The notes: generated from the sequence alone by a model not told the origin. A DNA stretch of 64,000 bases from Sulfomarinibacter sp963733915 (GCA_963733915.1 CAVTEP010000003.1:124001-188000); one strand, 5' to 3'. Shown: positions 9,656 to 18,577, numbered from the stretch's first letter. A program made the numbers and translations.

Positions 9656-11140
9656 TCACTCCCGCGGGCGCAGCTGCGGGAAGAGGATCGCATCGCGAAT
9701 CGAGTGCTGATCCGTCAGCAGCATGACCAGCCGATCGATGCCGATGCCCTCGCCGCCGGTCGGTGGCATGCCGTGCTCCATGGCGAGGACAAAGTCGTCG
9801 TCAACCATTCCGTTGTCCTGCTCTGCCTGCGCGACGAGACGCCGACGCTGCTCATCGGGGTCGTTGAGCTCGGTGAAGGCGTTGGCCACCTCGAGACCGC
9901 CGACAAAAAGCTCGAACCGCTCCACGGTATCGGGGTCCTCCGGTAGCGATTTGGCAAACGGCGAGATGTCCCGCGGAAAATCCATGATGAAGGTCGGATT
10001 GATCATCCGCGGCTCGGCGGTCATTTCGTAGAGCTCCGCCAGCAAGTTCCCGTCGGACCGTTCGTCGATGCGCTGCACGTCCAGCCGCCGGGCGGCCGCC
10101 TCCATTTTGTTTCGGTCAACGAGATCTTCCGGCGTCAAGTCCGAGTACTCGAGGATCGCATTCCGCAAGGTCAAACGACGCCACGGACGGCTGAAATCGA
10201 TCGTGTGCTCGCCCCAGGGCACCTGAAGGGTCCCCAGGACCTCCTCTGCGAGACCGGCGATCAGCTCCTCCGTAAGATCCATCATGAGCTCATAGTCGGC
10301 GTAGGCCCAGTAAAACTCGAGCATCGTGAACTCGGGGTTGTGACGGGTGGAAATGCCCTCGTTTCTGAAGTTGCGATTGAGCTCGAAGACTCTCTCGAAG
10401 CCGCCGACGATGAGACGCTTGAGGTACAGCTCGGGGGCGATGCGAAGGTAGAGGTCGAGGTCGAGGGTGTTGTGATGGGTGATGAACGGGCGTGCGGTAG
10501 CGCCTCCCGGGATCGGCTGCATCATCGGCGTTTCGACCTCGATGAAACCCGCTGCTTCGAGCCGGCGCCGAATCGAGGAAACCACCTTTGACCGCAGCTC
10601 GAAAACCTCTCGCGATCGAGGGTTCGACAGCAGGTCAAGATAGCGCTGGCGGGCGCGCGCCTCTCGGTCCGCGAGCCCATGGTACTTTTCGGGCAGCGGG
10701 CGGATGGCCTTGGCGAGGATCTTGAGCTCCTTGACCGCAACGCTCAGCTCGCCGGCGCGGGTTCGGAACACCCTCCCTTCGATGCCTACAAAATCGCCCA
10801 GGTCGAGTTGCTCGAAAACCTGCCACGAGGTTTCGTCGAGGTCGTTTTTGCGAAGGTAGAGCTGGATCTGTGCGGCGCCGTCCGAAAGATCGGCAAAGGC
10901 CACCTTGCCATGTCCTCGCACCGCCCGAAGACGACCGCCGAGGCGGATCTGCGGCGTTTTGGATTCGAGCTCCTCGGCGGTGAGCACCCCGAAACGGGAG
11001 CGCGCCTCGCTCACCGATTGATTGACCCGGTATCGGCGCGGATATGGGTCCTGACCAAGCTCGATGAGCGCATCCAGCTTGGCGCGTCGATTGGCGATCA
11101 GCTGTTCGAGCGGTTGTTGGGCCTCGTCCTTGGTCTCCAA
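9656..11140 (-). CDS. lysS: Lysyl-tRNA synthetase, class II
   Basis: LysS charges tRNA-Lys. The 494-residue protein has an OB-fold anticodon-binding domain (about residues 60-170) and the class II catalytic core. Class II motifs are visible: motif 1 around FIEVETPMMQPIPGGATARPF, motif 2 FRNEGISTRHNPEFTMLEFY and motif 3 GEGIGIDRLVMLLTD. The start METKDEAQQPLEQL lies just after the SD-like GGAGGA. It is the first gene of the envelope operon, with a good candidate -10 box 32 bases upstream. Confidence 0.96.
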   Translation of the reverse strand: METKDEAQQPLEQLIANRRAKLDALIELGQDPYPRRYRVNQSVSEARSRFGVLTAEELESKTPQIRLGGRLRAVRGHGKVAFADLSDGAAQIQLYLRKNDLDETSWQVFEQLDLGDFVGIEGRVFRTRAGELSVAVKELKILAKAIRPLPEKYHGLADREARARQRYLDLLSNPRSREVFELRSKVVSSIRRRLEAAGFIEVETPMMQPIPGGATARPFITHHNTLDLDLYLRIAPELYLKRLIVGGFERVFELNRNFRNEGISTRHNPEFTMLEFYWAYADYELMMDLTEELIAGLAEEVLGTLQVPWGEHTIDFSRPWRRLTLRNAILEYSDLTPEDLVDRNKMEAAARRLDVQRIDERSDGNLLAELYEMTAEPRMINPTFIMDFPRDISPFAKSLPEDPDTVERFELFVGGLEVANAFTELNDPDEQRRRLVAQAEQDNGMVDDDFVLAMEHGMPPTGGEGIGIDRLVMLLTDQHSIRDAILFPQLRPRE

Positions 11141-11171
11141 AATTCCTCCACGCTCTCGTCCGCGGCGCGTT

Positions 11172-11177
11172 ATTCTA
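11172..11177 (-). promoter_or_regulatory. Candidate -10 box upstream of lysS
   Basis: On the minus strand the sequence reads TAGAATAACGCGCC, a near-consensus -10 element about 32 bases before the lysS ATG. Almost the same string (TAGAATACGCGCC) precedes cstA at 15593, which suggests a shared promoter style. The usual -35 position is occupied by the hairpin at 11183-11205. Confidence 0.45.
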
Positions 11178-11182
11178 CCATG

Positions 11183-11205
11183 GCAATTCGGCTTCGCCGA
11201 ATTGC
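11183..11205. repeat. Perfect 10-bp hairpin between rluB-like gene and lysS
   Basis: GCAATTCGGC and GCCGAATTGC form a perfect stem around a 3-base loop. It lies just after the stop of the pseudouridine synthase gene and just upstream of the lysS -10 box, so it may act as a terminator or an operator. No U-tract follows on the minus strand, while a T-rich stretch follows on the plus strand. Similar hairpins occur at 26997 and 51824. Confidence 0.6.
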
Positions 11206-11227
11206 AGAGAGTTTGTTTTTCAATGAT

Positions 11228-12058
11228 TTAGCGTTTTCTCTTGACGCCAGTTCGAGAAGGTTTCTCGCGTTTTACCCGACCCCGGTCAGCTCCGCCGCCA
11301 GGTTGCGCGGTGGCGGCCCGGCGCACCCGTGCCCTGGTTCCGCGGAGAATCGCGAGCTCCGACTCGGTAATGGTCCGGAACTCACCCGGTTTCAGGGTGT
11401 CATCACGAAGCGGGCCGATCGCCGTGCGGCGCAATCGCTGCACATGGTGGCCGGCACGGAAGAAGAGCTCCCGCACCTCGTGGGTCCTGCCCTCGGTCAC
11501 CTCCACCCGCCACCAGGTCGTGGTACCCCCACGCCCCTTGGTCTCGCGCCGGACACTCGCCGGCTTGACGTGACGGCCTTCGATCGAGGTACCCGCATGC
11601 ACCTTGCGAAGCTCGAGGTCGGTCAGATCGCCGCGGATTTTGACCATGTACTCCCGCACCACACCGTGGCGCGGGTGCGAGATTCGCGCCGCGAGTTCGC
11701 CATCGTTGGTGAGCACAATCAGTCCTTCGGAGTGGTAATCGAGGCGGCCCACCGGGAACACGCGCTCGCGAACCACCGATCGCACGAGATCGATAACGGT
11801 CTTGCGCTCCTCGGGGTCATCGCAGGTGGTCATCACCTCGCGCGGCTTGTACAACAGGAGATAGCGGGGCGATTGTATAGACTTGAGACGTTTGCCGTCG
11901 ACCTTGACGACGAACTTGGCAGGATCAGTCTTTTCGCCTGGAACTGCCACCCGACCGTCCACCGTCACCCGACCATCGGCGATCATCTGGTCGGCGGCGC
12001 GGCGCGAGCAGAGTCCCGTGCGCGCTATGATTTTCTGCAGTCGCTCTTCGGCCATCAT
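11228..12058 (-). CDS. 23S rRNA pseudouridine synthase, RluB/RsuA family
   Basis: This enzyme isomerises a specific uridine in rRNA (RluB acts on 23S rRNA position 2605 in E. coli; the exact target here is inferred). The 276-residue protein has an N-terminal S4 RNA-binding domain (about 1-60, RLQKIIARTGLCSRRAADQ) and a catalytic domain with the hallmark VGRLDYHSEGLIVLTNDGE, whose aspartate is the nucleophile. The C-terminus is a basic tail (PSRTGVKRKR). The start is one of two consecutive ATGs at 12058/12055 preceded by the SD GGGAGGG; a much longer upstream frame lacks family similarity. Confidence 0.92.
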   Translation of the reverse strand: MMAEERLQKIIARTGLCSRRAADQMIADGRVTVDGRVAVPGEKTDPAKFVVKVDGKRLKSIQSPRYLLLYKPREVMTTCDDPEERKTVIDLVRSVVRERVFPVGRLDYHSEGLIVLTNDGELAARISHPRHGVVREYMVKIRGDLTDLELRKVHAGTSIEGRHVKPASVRRETKGRGGTTTWWRVEVTEGRTHEVRELFFRAGHHVQRLRRTAIGPLRDDTLKPGEFRTITESELAILRGTRARVRRAATAQPGGGADRGRVKREKPSRTGVKRKR

Positions 12059-12373
12059 TCCCTCCCTGGGAGCCACCGCCTCTCGGCGGGGACCGTAATG
12101 TAGCACAGGAAGGTGTTGCGTTACCGCATTCAGCACGCTTACATGACTTCGCATGACTGCCCGAATGGTTGGGGTCCTCCAGAATCCCAAAAACAGTGTT
12201 CGTAGATACAGCCTGATTCTTGCGTGGATTACCCTCTTAACTATCAAGAAACTCATAGCTTTTGAATTGGTGATAGTGATGAATGCGAAATTGTGGCCGA
12301 TCATTTTTTCGATATTTGCAACTGAAGATTTTTTCAATATGATGTAAATCCTGAATCCTTTGGAAGATCAGAA
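12059..12373. other. AT-rich intergenic region between divergent genes
   Basis: This 315-base gap separates the divergent pseudouridine synthase and CPBP genes. Its AT content is visibly higher than its surroundings. Apart from the promoter candidate for the CPBP gene I see no gene; short frames here lack an SD and family similarity. Confidence 0.6.
12316..12343 (+). promoter_or_regulatory. Candidate promoter of the CPBP protease gene
   Basis: TTGCAA and TATGAT are separated by 16 bases, close to the sigma-70 consensus, and end about 30 bases before the ATG at 12374. Confidence 0.45.
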
Positions 12374-13105
12374 ATGTTTTCGAAACAACGTGAATTATCC
12401 CCGCCTCCCAAGCCCTGGCAGCGCAAAGCACGGATACAACTGTTAGCAGCCGCAGTTGGCGTCCTTCCGCTGTACTCGGGTCTGATCATCTATCAACTCC
12501 GGAAGGGCCAGCCGCCTTCGACCCAGGGGTTCATCCTTTATCTCGCGGTGATTTCCCCACTGGCTATCGTGATCGCATTGTTGCTCCTGCGGTATCTCTG
12601 TGGGGAAAATCATCGAGACCTCAATCTGAGGCCGGGCAGGCTGTCTTCGGATCTGCTTGCCGCACTCATCCTCTCGCCTGTGATACTTGTCGCCAATGTC
12701 GTCTCACAGTTCTTTCTTTCAGAGCTGCTTCCAGGGTCTAGCTCAAACCCGAGTCTCAAATATCTCTTTGTGGAGATGGCCGGAGACCCCCGGTTGTTGG
12801 TTCTTTTCGTCGGTCCGTTGTTGTTCGTTGGAGCAGCTGCGGAGGAAGTAACCAGAGTGTTCCTGCTGAGCCGTTTGTGGAAGGTCTGGCAATCAACCGT
12901 GGGCAAGTTGGTCGCCACAGTCATCTCCGCGGGCTTGTTCGGCCTCATCCATCTCTATCGGGGGCCAGTCCACGTTGCCTGGACGTCTATCTTCGGCTTG
13001 ATCATGGCCCTCTATTACCTTCGGTTTGGTCGCGTTGTTCCACTCGTACTTGCACACTACTTGACGAACGCGCTTCAGGTGGTTGCTGTTGTAGCGTTTG
13101 CGTGA
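12374..13105 (+). CDS. CPBP-family intramembrane glutamic endopeptidase
   Basis: This is a predicted inner-membrane protease or abortive-infection-like protein (Pfam CPBP/Abi, formerly CAAX protease). The 243-residue protein has about seven hydrophobic segments and the family motifs: a glutamate pair (AAEEVTRVFLLSRL, about residue 158), FGLIH (about 193) and HYLTNAL near the C-terminus. The arginine sits three residues after the second glutamate rather than four, a variant spacing. GC content is lower than in the neighbours, as in the upstream gap, which may indicate transfer. The substrate cannot be inferred. It stands alone between divergent and downstream unrelated genes. Confidence 0.85.
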   Translation: MFSKQRELSPPPKPWQRKARIQLLAAAVGVLPLYSGLIIYQLRKGQPPSTQGFILYLAVISPLAIVIALLLLRYLCGENHRDLNLRPGRLSSDLLAALILSPVILVANVVSQFFLSELLPGSSSNPSLKYLFVEMAGDPRLLVLFVGPLLFVGAAAEEVTRVFLLSRLWKVWQSTVGKLVATVISAGLFGLIHLYRGPVHVAWTSIFGLIMALYYLRFGRVVPLVLAHYLTNALQVVAVVAFA

Positions 13106-13201
13106 TAGGGCTCAACTGGAAGGAGTCCACAGGTTTCCGCACGACCGGTCGCCCTACCCTTGTGTCGAAAAGAATGTGCCAAGACCAATCTCCACAATTC
13201 G

Positions 13202-14468
13202 ATGGACTATCCTGTACCCGCCATGCCCACGATCAATACGAACGCGCTCACCGACGATCTGCTGCTGCGGGGGGTGTGGGAAGGACTCGGCGCGCCGGAG
13301 TGCCACATTACCGGGGGCTACGTGCGGGACCGGTTGTTGGGCCGGCCGAGCATCGACCTCGATGTGGTGCTGCCGGGCGATATCGATACGGTGAGGGGGC
13401 CTGCGCGGCGGTTGGCGGCGCGGCTCGACACACACGCCCACATTCTCGGCCGGGAATCCAAAAGGGTGTGGCGGATCGAGACCCCCGAGATCAAGCTCGA
13501 GCTCTGGCCGCTCGGTGATTTGAGCATCGCCGACGACATCGGGCGACGCGACTTCAGCTGCAACGCGCTCGTGTGGCGGCTCCCCAACGGCCCCCTCATC
13601 GATCAGGTGGGTGGCGTCGGTGATCTCGAGAACCGGGTGATCCGCGCGCTGTCGAAGCGCAACCTCGAGGATGATCCGGTGCGTCTGGTGAGGGCGCCGC
13701 GGTTTCTCGCCCAGCTCGAGGGCTTTGCGCTCGAGTCGCAGACCGCGCGTTGGATTGCGGGCCTTGCACACCGTCTCGCCGACGCTCCCCGCGAGCGCGT
13801 CGGCCTCGAGCTGGTCAAGCTCCTCACAGCGACAAAGGTCGACGCCGGGCTCGAGGCCTTGCTGGCCCTCGGGCTCCTCGAGACCTCATCGCCCGCACCG
13901 CCGCGTTGTGATCGGCGGTGGCTCGAGAGCAACCTGGTCGCCGCGTCCCGACTCGCGGGTTCGGAGCCCCACCCGATTCCCGCTGCCAGGTCGGCCGCGG
14001 GCGGCGCCGGACGCCTCGCCCTGTTACTGCGAGCCTGGGGCAGCCCCAACCCGGACGCCGTCGCACGCTTACGCATGGCCGCGATCCGATCGGCAGCACG
14101 CCGAGTGCGCCGCGGCCGCGCTCGATGACACCATAAGGACGACTGGAGCCCCGGCCGCTGACCGACGTTCATTCATCCACGCGGTCGGCACCGCCTTCCC
14201 CGCCGCCTTCGCCTTTGCCGCCGCGGTCGAACCGATTCGTCCCTGGCGGCGTTGGTGGCGTCTGTGGCTGGAACGGGGCGCCTCTCTCGTTCATCCCGAA
14301 GGTCTGCTGTCGGGTGACGAGGTCGCCACAATCTTGAGCCTTGAACCTGGACCTGCGCTCGGCAGCGCGATCGACGCGCTCACCAGGGCGCAAGTGCGGG
14401 GAGAAATCAGGACGGCGGAGGGTGCGAAGCGGTGGTTGAGGAGGTTCGTTGAAACGTCAGAACGTTAG
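13202..14468 (+). pseudogene. CCA tRNA nucleotidyltransferase/poly(A) polymerase-type protein, frameshifted
   Basis: The N-terminal nucleotidyltransferase domain is intact: GGYVRDRLLGRPSIDLDVV carries the GG...DLD catalytic signature, followed by RRDFSCNAL and EDDPVRLVRAPRF. The frame then runs into unrelated arginine-rich sequence. In another frame from about 14090 the expected C-terminal part resumes (ECAAAALDDTIR through LLSGDEVATILSLEPGPALG and RAQVRGEIRTAEGAKRWL). A single-base indel near 14075-14095 therefore breaks the gene; it may be a sequencing error or a true mutation. Repaired, the protein would be about 420 residues. The start could also be the ATG at 13160 or 13223. It would add CCA to tRNA ends or tail RNA. 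Confidence 0.85.
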
Positions 14469-14536
14469 AACGTTAAAACGTTCCGCCCGCCCTCCCTTGA
14501 GAGGCAGAGGGGAAAAGGGGAAAAGGGGAAAAGGGG
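14453..14536 (+). repeat. Octamer repeats and GGGGAAAA quadruplex-type tract
   Basis: At the end of the preceding gene there are four 8-base units related to AACGTTAG (14453-14484). A few bases on, four GGGG runs are separated by AAAA exactly (14509-14536), a textbook G-quadruplex sequence on the plus strand. The rest of the gap to 14795 shows nothing recognisable. Confidence 0.6.
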
Positions 14537-14795
14537 ACCACCCACCCCTCCATAAGGCCGTGGGTGACATTCCGTTGAAACGGCGGGCTGGGACAGCGGC
14601 AGGGACAGCGGCAGCGTCCGGAGACCGCGGCAGGGGCAGTCGACAGCTACAGCACCCGGACGGACCGGCGCGGAGAACGCCGATCAGGTGTTTGGGTTGA
14701 GCAAGCGCCCGTCATGGCGCGGACTTCATCGAAGGTATCGAGCACGATCGTGGCGCGTCGGACATATTCACCTCCGGGTCGTTCATGCCCTTCCT

Positions 14796-14883
14796 CGAGC
14801 CGGTGAGGCAGCCGATGTCAAGGGTGCGAAGCACCGGGCCCCTGGCCCGGCTTGCCCTTGACATCGGCTGCCTCACCGGCTCG
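14796..14883. repeat. Perfect 29-bp inverted repeat with nested hairpin
   Basis: Positions 14796-14824 and 14855-14883 are perfect inverted copies, 29 bp each. The 30-base centre itself contains CCGGGCC-CCT-GGCCCGG. The element lies between the ends of two converging genes, so it could be a bidirectional terminator, but the stem is far longer than usual and no T-run follows. Confidence 0.75.
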
Positions 14884-14884
14884 G

Positions 14885-15250
14885 TCAGGGCTTGTCAAAC
14901 TCCAGAAGCTCGACCGGCATGCCGTTGTGGAGAATCATTGCGACCTTGATGCCCGGCGTCGGCGACGACGCTTCACCGATCAGCTCCTTGCCGTCGAGGG
15001 CACGATCGAGGTCGTCAACCGCGAAGGCGATGTGCGGCACCCTACGGACCAGCTCCGAAACCGGACTGCCGGGCTCGAAGCGCATCCACTCCACCCCATA
15101 CGGACTGGTGTCAAAGCCCGATACATACATCCCGTACTCCTCGAGATAGACCTCCCCCGGCCGTAGGGTGTCGGTGGGGATTCCCATGTGGTGGTAGCGC
15201 CAGCCCCACTCAGCGACCGCGGTCGGCGCTTCGTGCTCTTTGCGTGGCAT
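14885..15250 (-). CDS. VOC (glyoxalase/bleomycin resistance) superfamily protein
   Basis: This is a 121-residue protein with the beta-alpha-beta-beta-beta fold signatures of the vicinal oxygen chelate family: the N-terminal metal-ligand histidines at YHHMGIPT, HIAFAVDDLDRAL in the second half and MPVELLEF near the end, where the glutamate is a likely ligand. The start MPRKEHEAPT follows the SD AGGA; longer upstream frames are low-complexity arginine/proline sequence. The substrate is unknown; family members include glyoxalases, epimerases and dioxygenases. It stands alone, converging on the broken nucleotidyltransferase gene. Confidence 0.8.
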   Translation of the reverse strand: MPRKEHEAPTAVAEWGWRYHHMGIPTDTLRPGEVYLEEYGMYVSGFDTSPYGVEWMRFEPGSPVSELVRRVPHIAFAVDDLDRALDGKELIGEASSPTPGIKVAMILHNGMPVELLEFDKP

Positions 15251-15571
15251 CTCGCAATCCTCCTGGAAGAAATCGTCAAACGTTCTTCCCGGCGAAGGAT
15301 ACCGCGGTCGAGCTCGGACACGGGGCTTGCGGCGTGTGGCTTGAGGCTTGCCACCTACCCTTCTGATGCCCCAGGTCTCCAGCGAAGCACCTTGCCACCT
15401 TGCTATTGGGCGCCCGTTCCGGCCACTTCTTCGACGCGGCTTAGATCCCGCCGGCGCGCCAACGGCGCGCAGCGGACGAGGCCGGCGGGTCCAACGAACG
15501 CACGCGTTCGGAGGGCCCGCCGACCGAGGACGCGGAGCCGCGATCGGAGATCGCGGCGGCGGGATCGGGCA
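15251..15571. other. Intergenic region without recognisable gene
   Basis: Between the divergent VOC and cstA genes there is a GC-rich gap. Short frames on both strands are rich in R, P and A and look like noise. I see short inverted patches (CGATCGGAGATCG-like) but no RNA gene. Confidence 0.5.
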
Positions 15572-15598
15572 TCGACTCGGCTCGAGTCGAAGTAGAAT
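15572..15598 (+). promoter_or_regulatory. Candidate operator and -10 box of cstA
   Basis: TCGACTCG-GCT-CGAGTCGA (15572-15590) is a perfect 8-bp inverted repeat placed where a -35 element should be. A TAGAAT box follows at 15593-15598, only seven bases before the ATG, so the transcript would be nearly leaderless. The repeat is a plausible regulator site. Confidence 0.45.
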
Positions 15599-15605
15599 AC
15601 GCGCC

Positions 15606-17294
15606 ATGACATCGACCCTGGTGGTTTTGGCGTGCTTCGCGGTTTACTTCGCGGGCTATCTCTTCTACTCCCGATTCCTCGCGCAACAGGTCTTCTCGTT
15701 GCGGCCGGACGCGGTGACCCCGGCGCACGCCCTCGAGGACGGCATCGACTATGTGCCGACCCCGCCGCTGGTGCTCTTCGGTCACCACTACGCGTCGATC
15801 ACCGGACTGTCGCCGATGCTCGGCCCCGCCATCGCCGTCGTCTGGGGCTGGCTGCCGGCGATGCTGTGGGTAGTGCTGGGCTCGATTCTCATCGGATGCG
15901 TTCACGATTTCGGAGCACTGGTGATTTCGGTGCGGGCCAGGGGGCTTTCGATCGGCGGCATCGCCGAGGGGTTGATGGGTCCGCGGGCCAAGTCCCTGAT
16001 GCACGCGATCATATTTTTCGCCATCGCCCTCGCCATGGGCGTTTTCGCCTACGTGGTCGGACTCCTGTTCTCGGCCGACTACTACCCCGAATCCGTGATG
16101 CCTTCGGGGGTCATCCTGGTGCTGGCACTGGTCATCGGCTGGCTGGTCCGGCGTCGGGGATTCAAGCTCACTCCACTGGTCTCGGTCGCTTTCGTGATCA
16201 CCCTGATCGCTGTGTGGATGTCGCCGGCGTTACCGATCCGCTGGGCCTCGTCCGAGGGCTGGACCTGGATCCTGCTCGCCTACGCCTGGCTCGCGTCGGT
16301 GCTGCCCGTCTGGTCGCTCCTGCAGCCGCGCGACTTCCTCAACTCGCTGCTCCTCTATGCCGGCCTCGGCCTCACCTACATCGGCTTTTTCGTACTCCGA
16401 CCGGAGTTCGCCTCGCCGGTGGTGGACACCCACCCGGTAGGCGCTCCGCCCATGTATCCATTTGTGTTCATCGTCATCGCCTGCGGAGCCGCCTCGGGTT
16501 TTCACTCTCTTGTCTCCTCGGGCACCACCGCCAAACAGCTCGACCGCGAAACGCAGGCGCGACCGATCGGCTACGGCGCCATGATCGGAGAGTCGTTGCT
16601 CGGTTTGGCCGCGGTCCTGGCCTGCACGGCCGGGTTCGTGTCGCCGGCGGCCTGGAAGCACCATTACGCCGATTGGGAATCGATCCAGGGCCTCGGCAGC
16701 AGCATGTCGGCGTTTATCGAGGGCGCCACACGTTTTGTATCAGTCGTCGGTCTTCCCGAGCAGTCCGCGCGAACCCTGATCGCGGTGGTTGTGGTGAGTT
16801 TCGCGCTGACGACGCTCGACTCCGCGACGCGCCTGCTCCGCTACAACATCGAGGAGATCGCCTCTTCGATCCGGTTCAAGCCGCTCTCCAACCGATACCT
16901 GTCGTCAACGGTGGCGGTGGCCGCCGTCTCCTTTTTCGCCTTTTATCGTATCGAGGGCAGGTCGGCAGGGCTCGCCCTGTGGCAGCTCTTTGGCTCGACC
17001 AACCAGCTGCTCGCAGGTCTCGCCCTGTTGACGGTGTCGCTCTACCTGCTGCAACGCAGACGTCTGACCCTGCCCTACCTGGTGCCGATGGCGTTCATGA
17101 TGATCACGACTCTGATCGCCATGACGACAAAGCTGCTGTCATTCTGGCGGACAGGGAACACCACCCTGCTCGTCGTCGGCGGCGCCATCTCCTTCATCGC
17201 TGTGTGGTTGGTGGTGGAGGCGGTGCTGGCCATACGCCGCTACGCTCGATCGCCGGCAGAGGAGGGCCTGGACATCGTCCTTCCAGGCAGATGA
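15606..17294 (+). CDS. cstA: Carbon starvation protein CstA family transporter
   Basis: CstA-type carriers import peptides or pyruvate under carbon limitation. The 562-residue protein is polytopic (about 15-16 hydrophobic segments). It has the family's early signature YVPTPPLVLFGHHYASITGLSP (shown here in part) and the LGPAIAVVWGWLPAMLWV segment, then the HDFGALVISVRARG loop, and later GFHSLVSSGTTAKQ and FALTTLDSATRLLRY, all conserved in CstA. The ATG at 15606 has no strong SD and sits just after a -10 box. The gene is on its own transcript next to the glutaryl-CoA dehydrogenase gene; whether it serves aromatic metabolism is unknown. Confidence 0.93.
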   Translation: MTSTLVVLACFAVYFAGYLFYSRFLAQQVFSLRPDAVTPAHALEDGIDYVPTPPLVLFGHHYASITGLSPMLGPAIAVVWGWLPAMLWVVLGSILIGCVHDFGALVISVRARGLSIGGIAEGLMGPRAKSLMHAIIFFAIALAMGVFAYVVGLLFSADYYPESVMPSGVILVLALVIGWLVRRRGFKLTPLVSVAFVITLIAVWMSPALPIRWASSEGWTWILLAYAWLASVLPVWSLLQPRDFLNSLLLYAGLGLTYIGFFVLRPEFASPVVDTHPVGAPPMYPFVFIVIACGAASGFHSLVSSGTTAKQLDRETQARPIGYGAMIGESLLGLAAVLACTAGFVSPAAWKHHYADWESIQGLGSSMSAFIEGATRFVSVVGLPEQSARTLIAVVVVSFALTTLDSATRLLRYNIEEIASSIRFKPLSNRYLSSTVAVAAVSFFAFYRIEGRSAGLALWQLFGSTNQLLAGLALLTVSLYLLQRRRLTLPYLVPMAFMMITTLIAMTTKLLSFWRTGNTTLLVVGGAISFIAVWLVVEAVLAIRRYARSPAEEGLDIVLPGR

Positions 17295-17320
17295 TCTCGG
17301 ATTTCGGATTTCGGGATTCC
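17294..17320. repeat. Heptamer tract (GGATTTC type) between cstA and gcdH
   Basis: The gap begins with GGATTTC-type 7-base units followed by CCCACCCACC. It belongs to a family of similar intergenic tracts found at about 20326, 24842, 30393, 58855 and 63310. Confidence 0.5.
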
Positions 17321-17360
17321 CACCCACCTCCCGGGACACGTCTGCAATTCTCACCAACTG

Positions 17361-17366
17361 TATAAT
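17361..17366 (+). promoter_or_regulatory. Consensus -10 box (TATAAT) of the glutaryl-CoA dehydrogenase gene
   Basis: A perfect TATAAT lies 26 bases before the ATG at 17393. No convincing -35 hexamer is seen at 16-18 bases upstream, so an activator or an alternative promoter is possible. Confidence 0.5.
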
Positions 17367-17392
17367 CGCCCCGCCGAAAGCGAGGAAACGCG

Positions 17393-18577
17393 ATGATCAG
17401 ATTTGAGGACTTCGACCTGTACCATATCGATCATCTCCTCAGCGACGAGGAGCGGATGGTCCGCGATTCGGTTCACGCGTGGGTCAACGACCGCGTCCTG
17501 CCCGAAGTCGAGGAGTGGGCCTGGGACGGCGTTTTTCCACGTCACCTGATTGCTGAGATGGCCAACCTCGATCTCCTCGGCGCCGGCTTCGAGGAGTACG
17601 ACCTACCCGGCCTCAACAGCGTCGCCTACGGCCTCATCAACCAGGAGCTCGAGCGAGGCGACTCGGGGCTGCGATCGTTTGTCTCGGTGCAGTCGGCGTT
17701 GGTCATGTACCCCATCCTCTCGTGGGGCAGCCAGGAGCAGAAGGATAGATGGATCCCCAAGCTCGGTAAGGGCGAGGCCATCGGCTGCTACGGTTTGACC
17801 GAACCCGATTTCGGATCAAACCCTGGCGCCATGCGGACTCGTGCGCTGCGCGAGGGCGACGGCTGGATCCTCAACGGCGAGAAGGCATGGATCACCAACG
17901 GCGGCATCGCCGACGTCGCAGTCGTCTGGGCGCGCACCGACGAGGGTATCCGCGGTTTTCTGGTCGAACGCGATACTCCCGGTTTTTCCACGGTCGAGCA
18001 CAAGGGGAAATACTCGCTCCGGGTGTCGGTGACTTCACAACTGGTTTTCGAGGATTGCCGCTTGCTGTCCGACAGCATTTTGCCTGGTACGACCGGCCTC
18101 AAGAACCCGCTGATGTGCCTGACCCAGGCCCGATACGGGATCGCGTGGGGAGCCATCGGCTCGGCGATAGCCACCTTCACCGCGGCTCTCAACTATGCCA
18201 AGAACCGCATCCAGTTCGGTGGTCGGCCGATCGCAGCGCAACAGATCATCCAGCAGCGGTTGGTCTGGATGTACAACGAGATCGTTAAAGGTCAGCTGCT
18301 CGTGCTCCAGCTCGGGCGGATGAAGGACGGCGGGGCCATGACCCACGAGGCGGTCTCGTTGGCCAAGCGCAACAACGTCTGGGTGGCGCGCGAGTGCGCC
18401 AAGCTCGCGCGGGAAATCCACGGTGCGAACGGCATCGTCAACGAGTACCCGATCATGCGCCACCTGATGAACATCGAGTCGGTTTACACCTACGAGGGCA
18501 CCCACGACATGCACACCCTGGCGGTCGGGGCGTATCTCACCGGGATCCGGTCCTTCGATCCTCCGCCGGAGGAGTGA
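17393..18577 (+). CDS. gcdH: Glutaryl-CoA dehydrogenase (decarboxylating)
   Basis: GcdH oxidises glutaryl-CoA and decarboxylates the intermediate to crotonyl-CoA, the exit step of the benzoyl-CoA pathway. The 394-residue protein is a full-length acyl-CoA dehydrogenase. It carries Arg94 in GLRSFVSVQSALV, the residue that binds the gamma-carboxylate in known glutaryl-CoA dehydrogenases, the FAD-binding segments CYGLTEPDFGSNP and WITNGG, LTQARYGIAWG typical of GcdH, and the catalytic glutamate (about 368) in YEGTHDMHTL. These favour GcdH over generic acyl-CoA dehydrogenases. Some anaerobes have non-decarboxylating forms, which sequence alone cannot exclude. It converges on the DUF35 gene of the pathway operon. 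Confidence 0.93.
   Translation: MIRFEDFDLYHIDHLLSDEERMVRDSVHAWVNDRVLPEVEEWAWDGVFPRHLIAEMANLDLLGAGFEEYDLPGLNSVAYGLINQELERGDSGLRSFVSVQSALVMYPILSWGSQEQKDRWIPKLGKGEAIGCYGLTEPDFGSNPGAMRTRALREGDGWILNGEKAWITNGGIADVAVVWARTDEGIRGFLVERDTPGFSTVEHKGKYSLRVSVTSQLVFEDCRLLSDSILPGTTGLKNPLMCLTQARYGIAWGAIGSAIATFTAALNYAKNRIQFGGRPIAAQQIIQQRLVWMYNEIVKGQLLVLQLGRMKDGGAMTHEAVSLAKRNNVWVARECAKLAREIHGANGIVNEYPIMRHLMNIESVYTYEGTHDMHTLAVGAYLTGIRSFDPPPEE

Noticed and set aside
15632..17365. 577-residue frame overlapping cstA in another frame
   Set aside because: Its content is rich in R, G and A without motifs; the CstA frame is certain.
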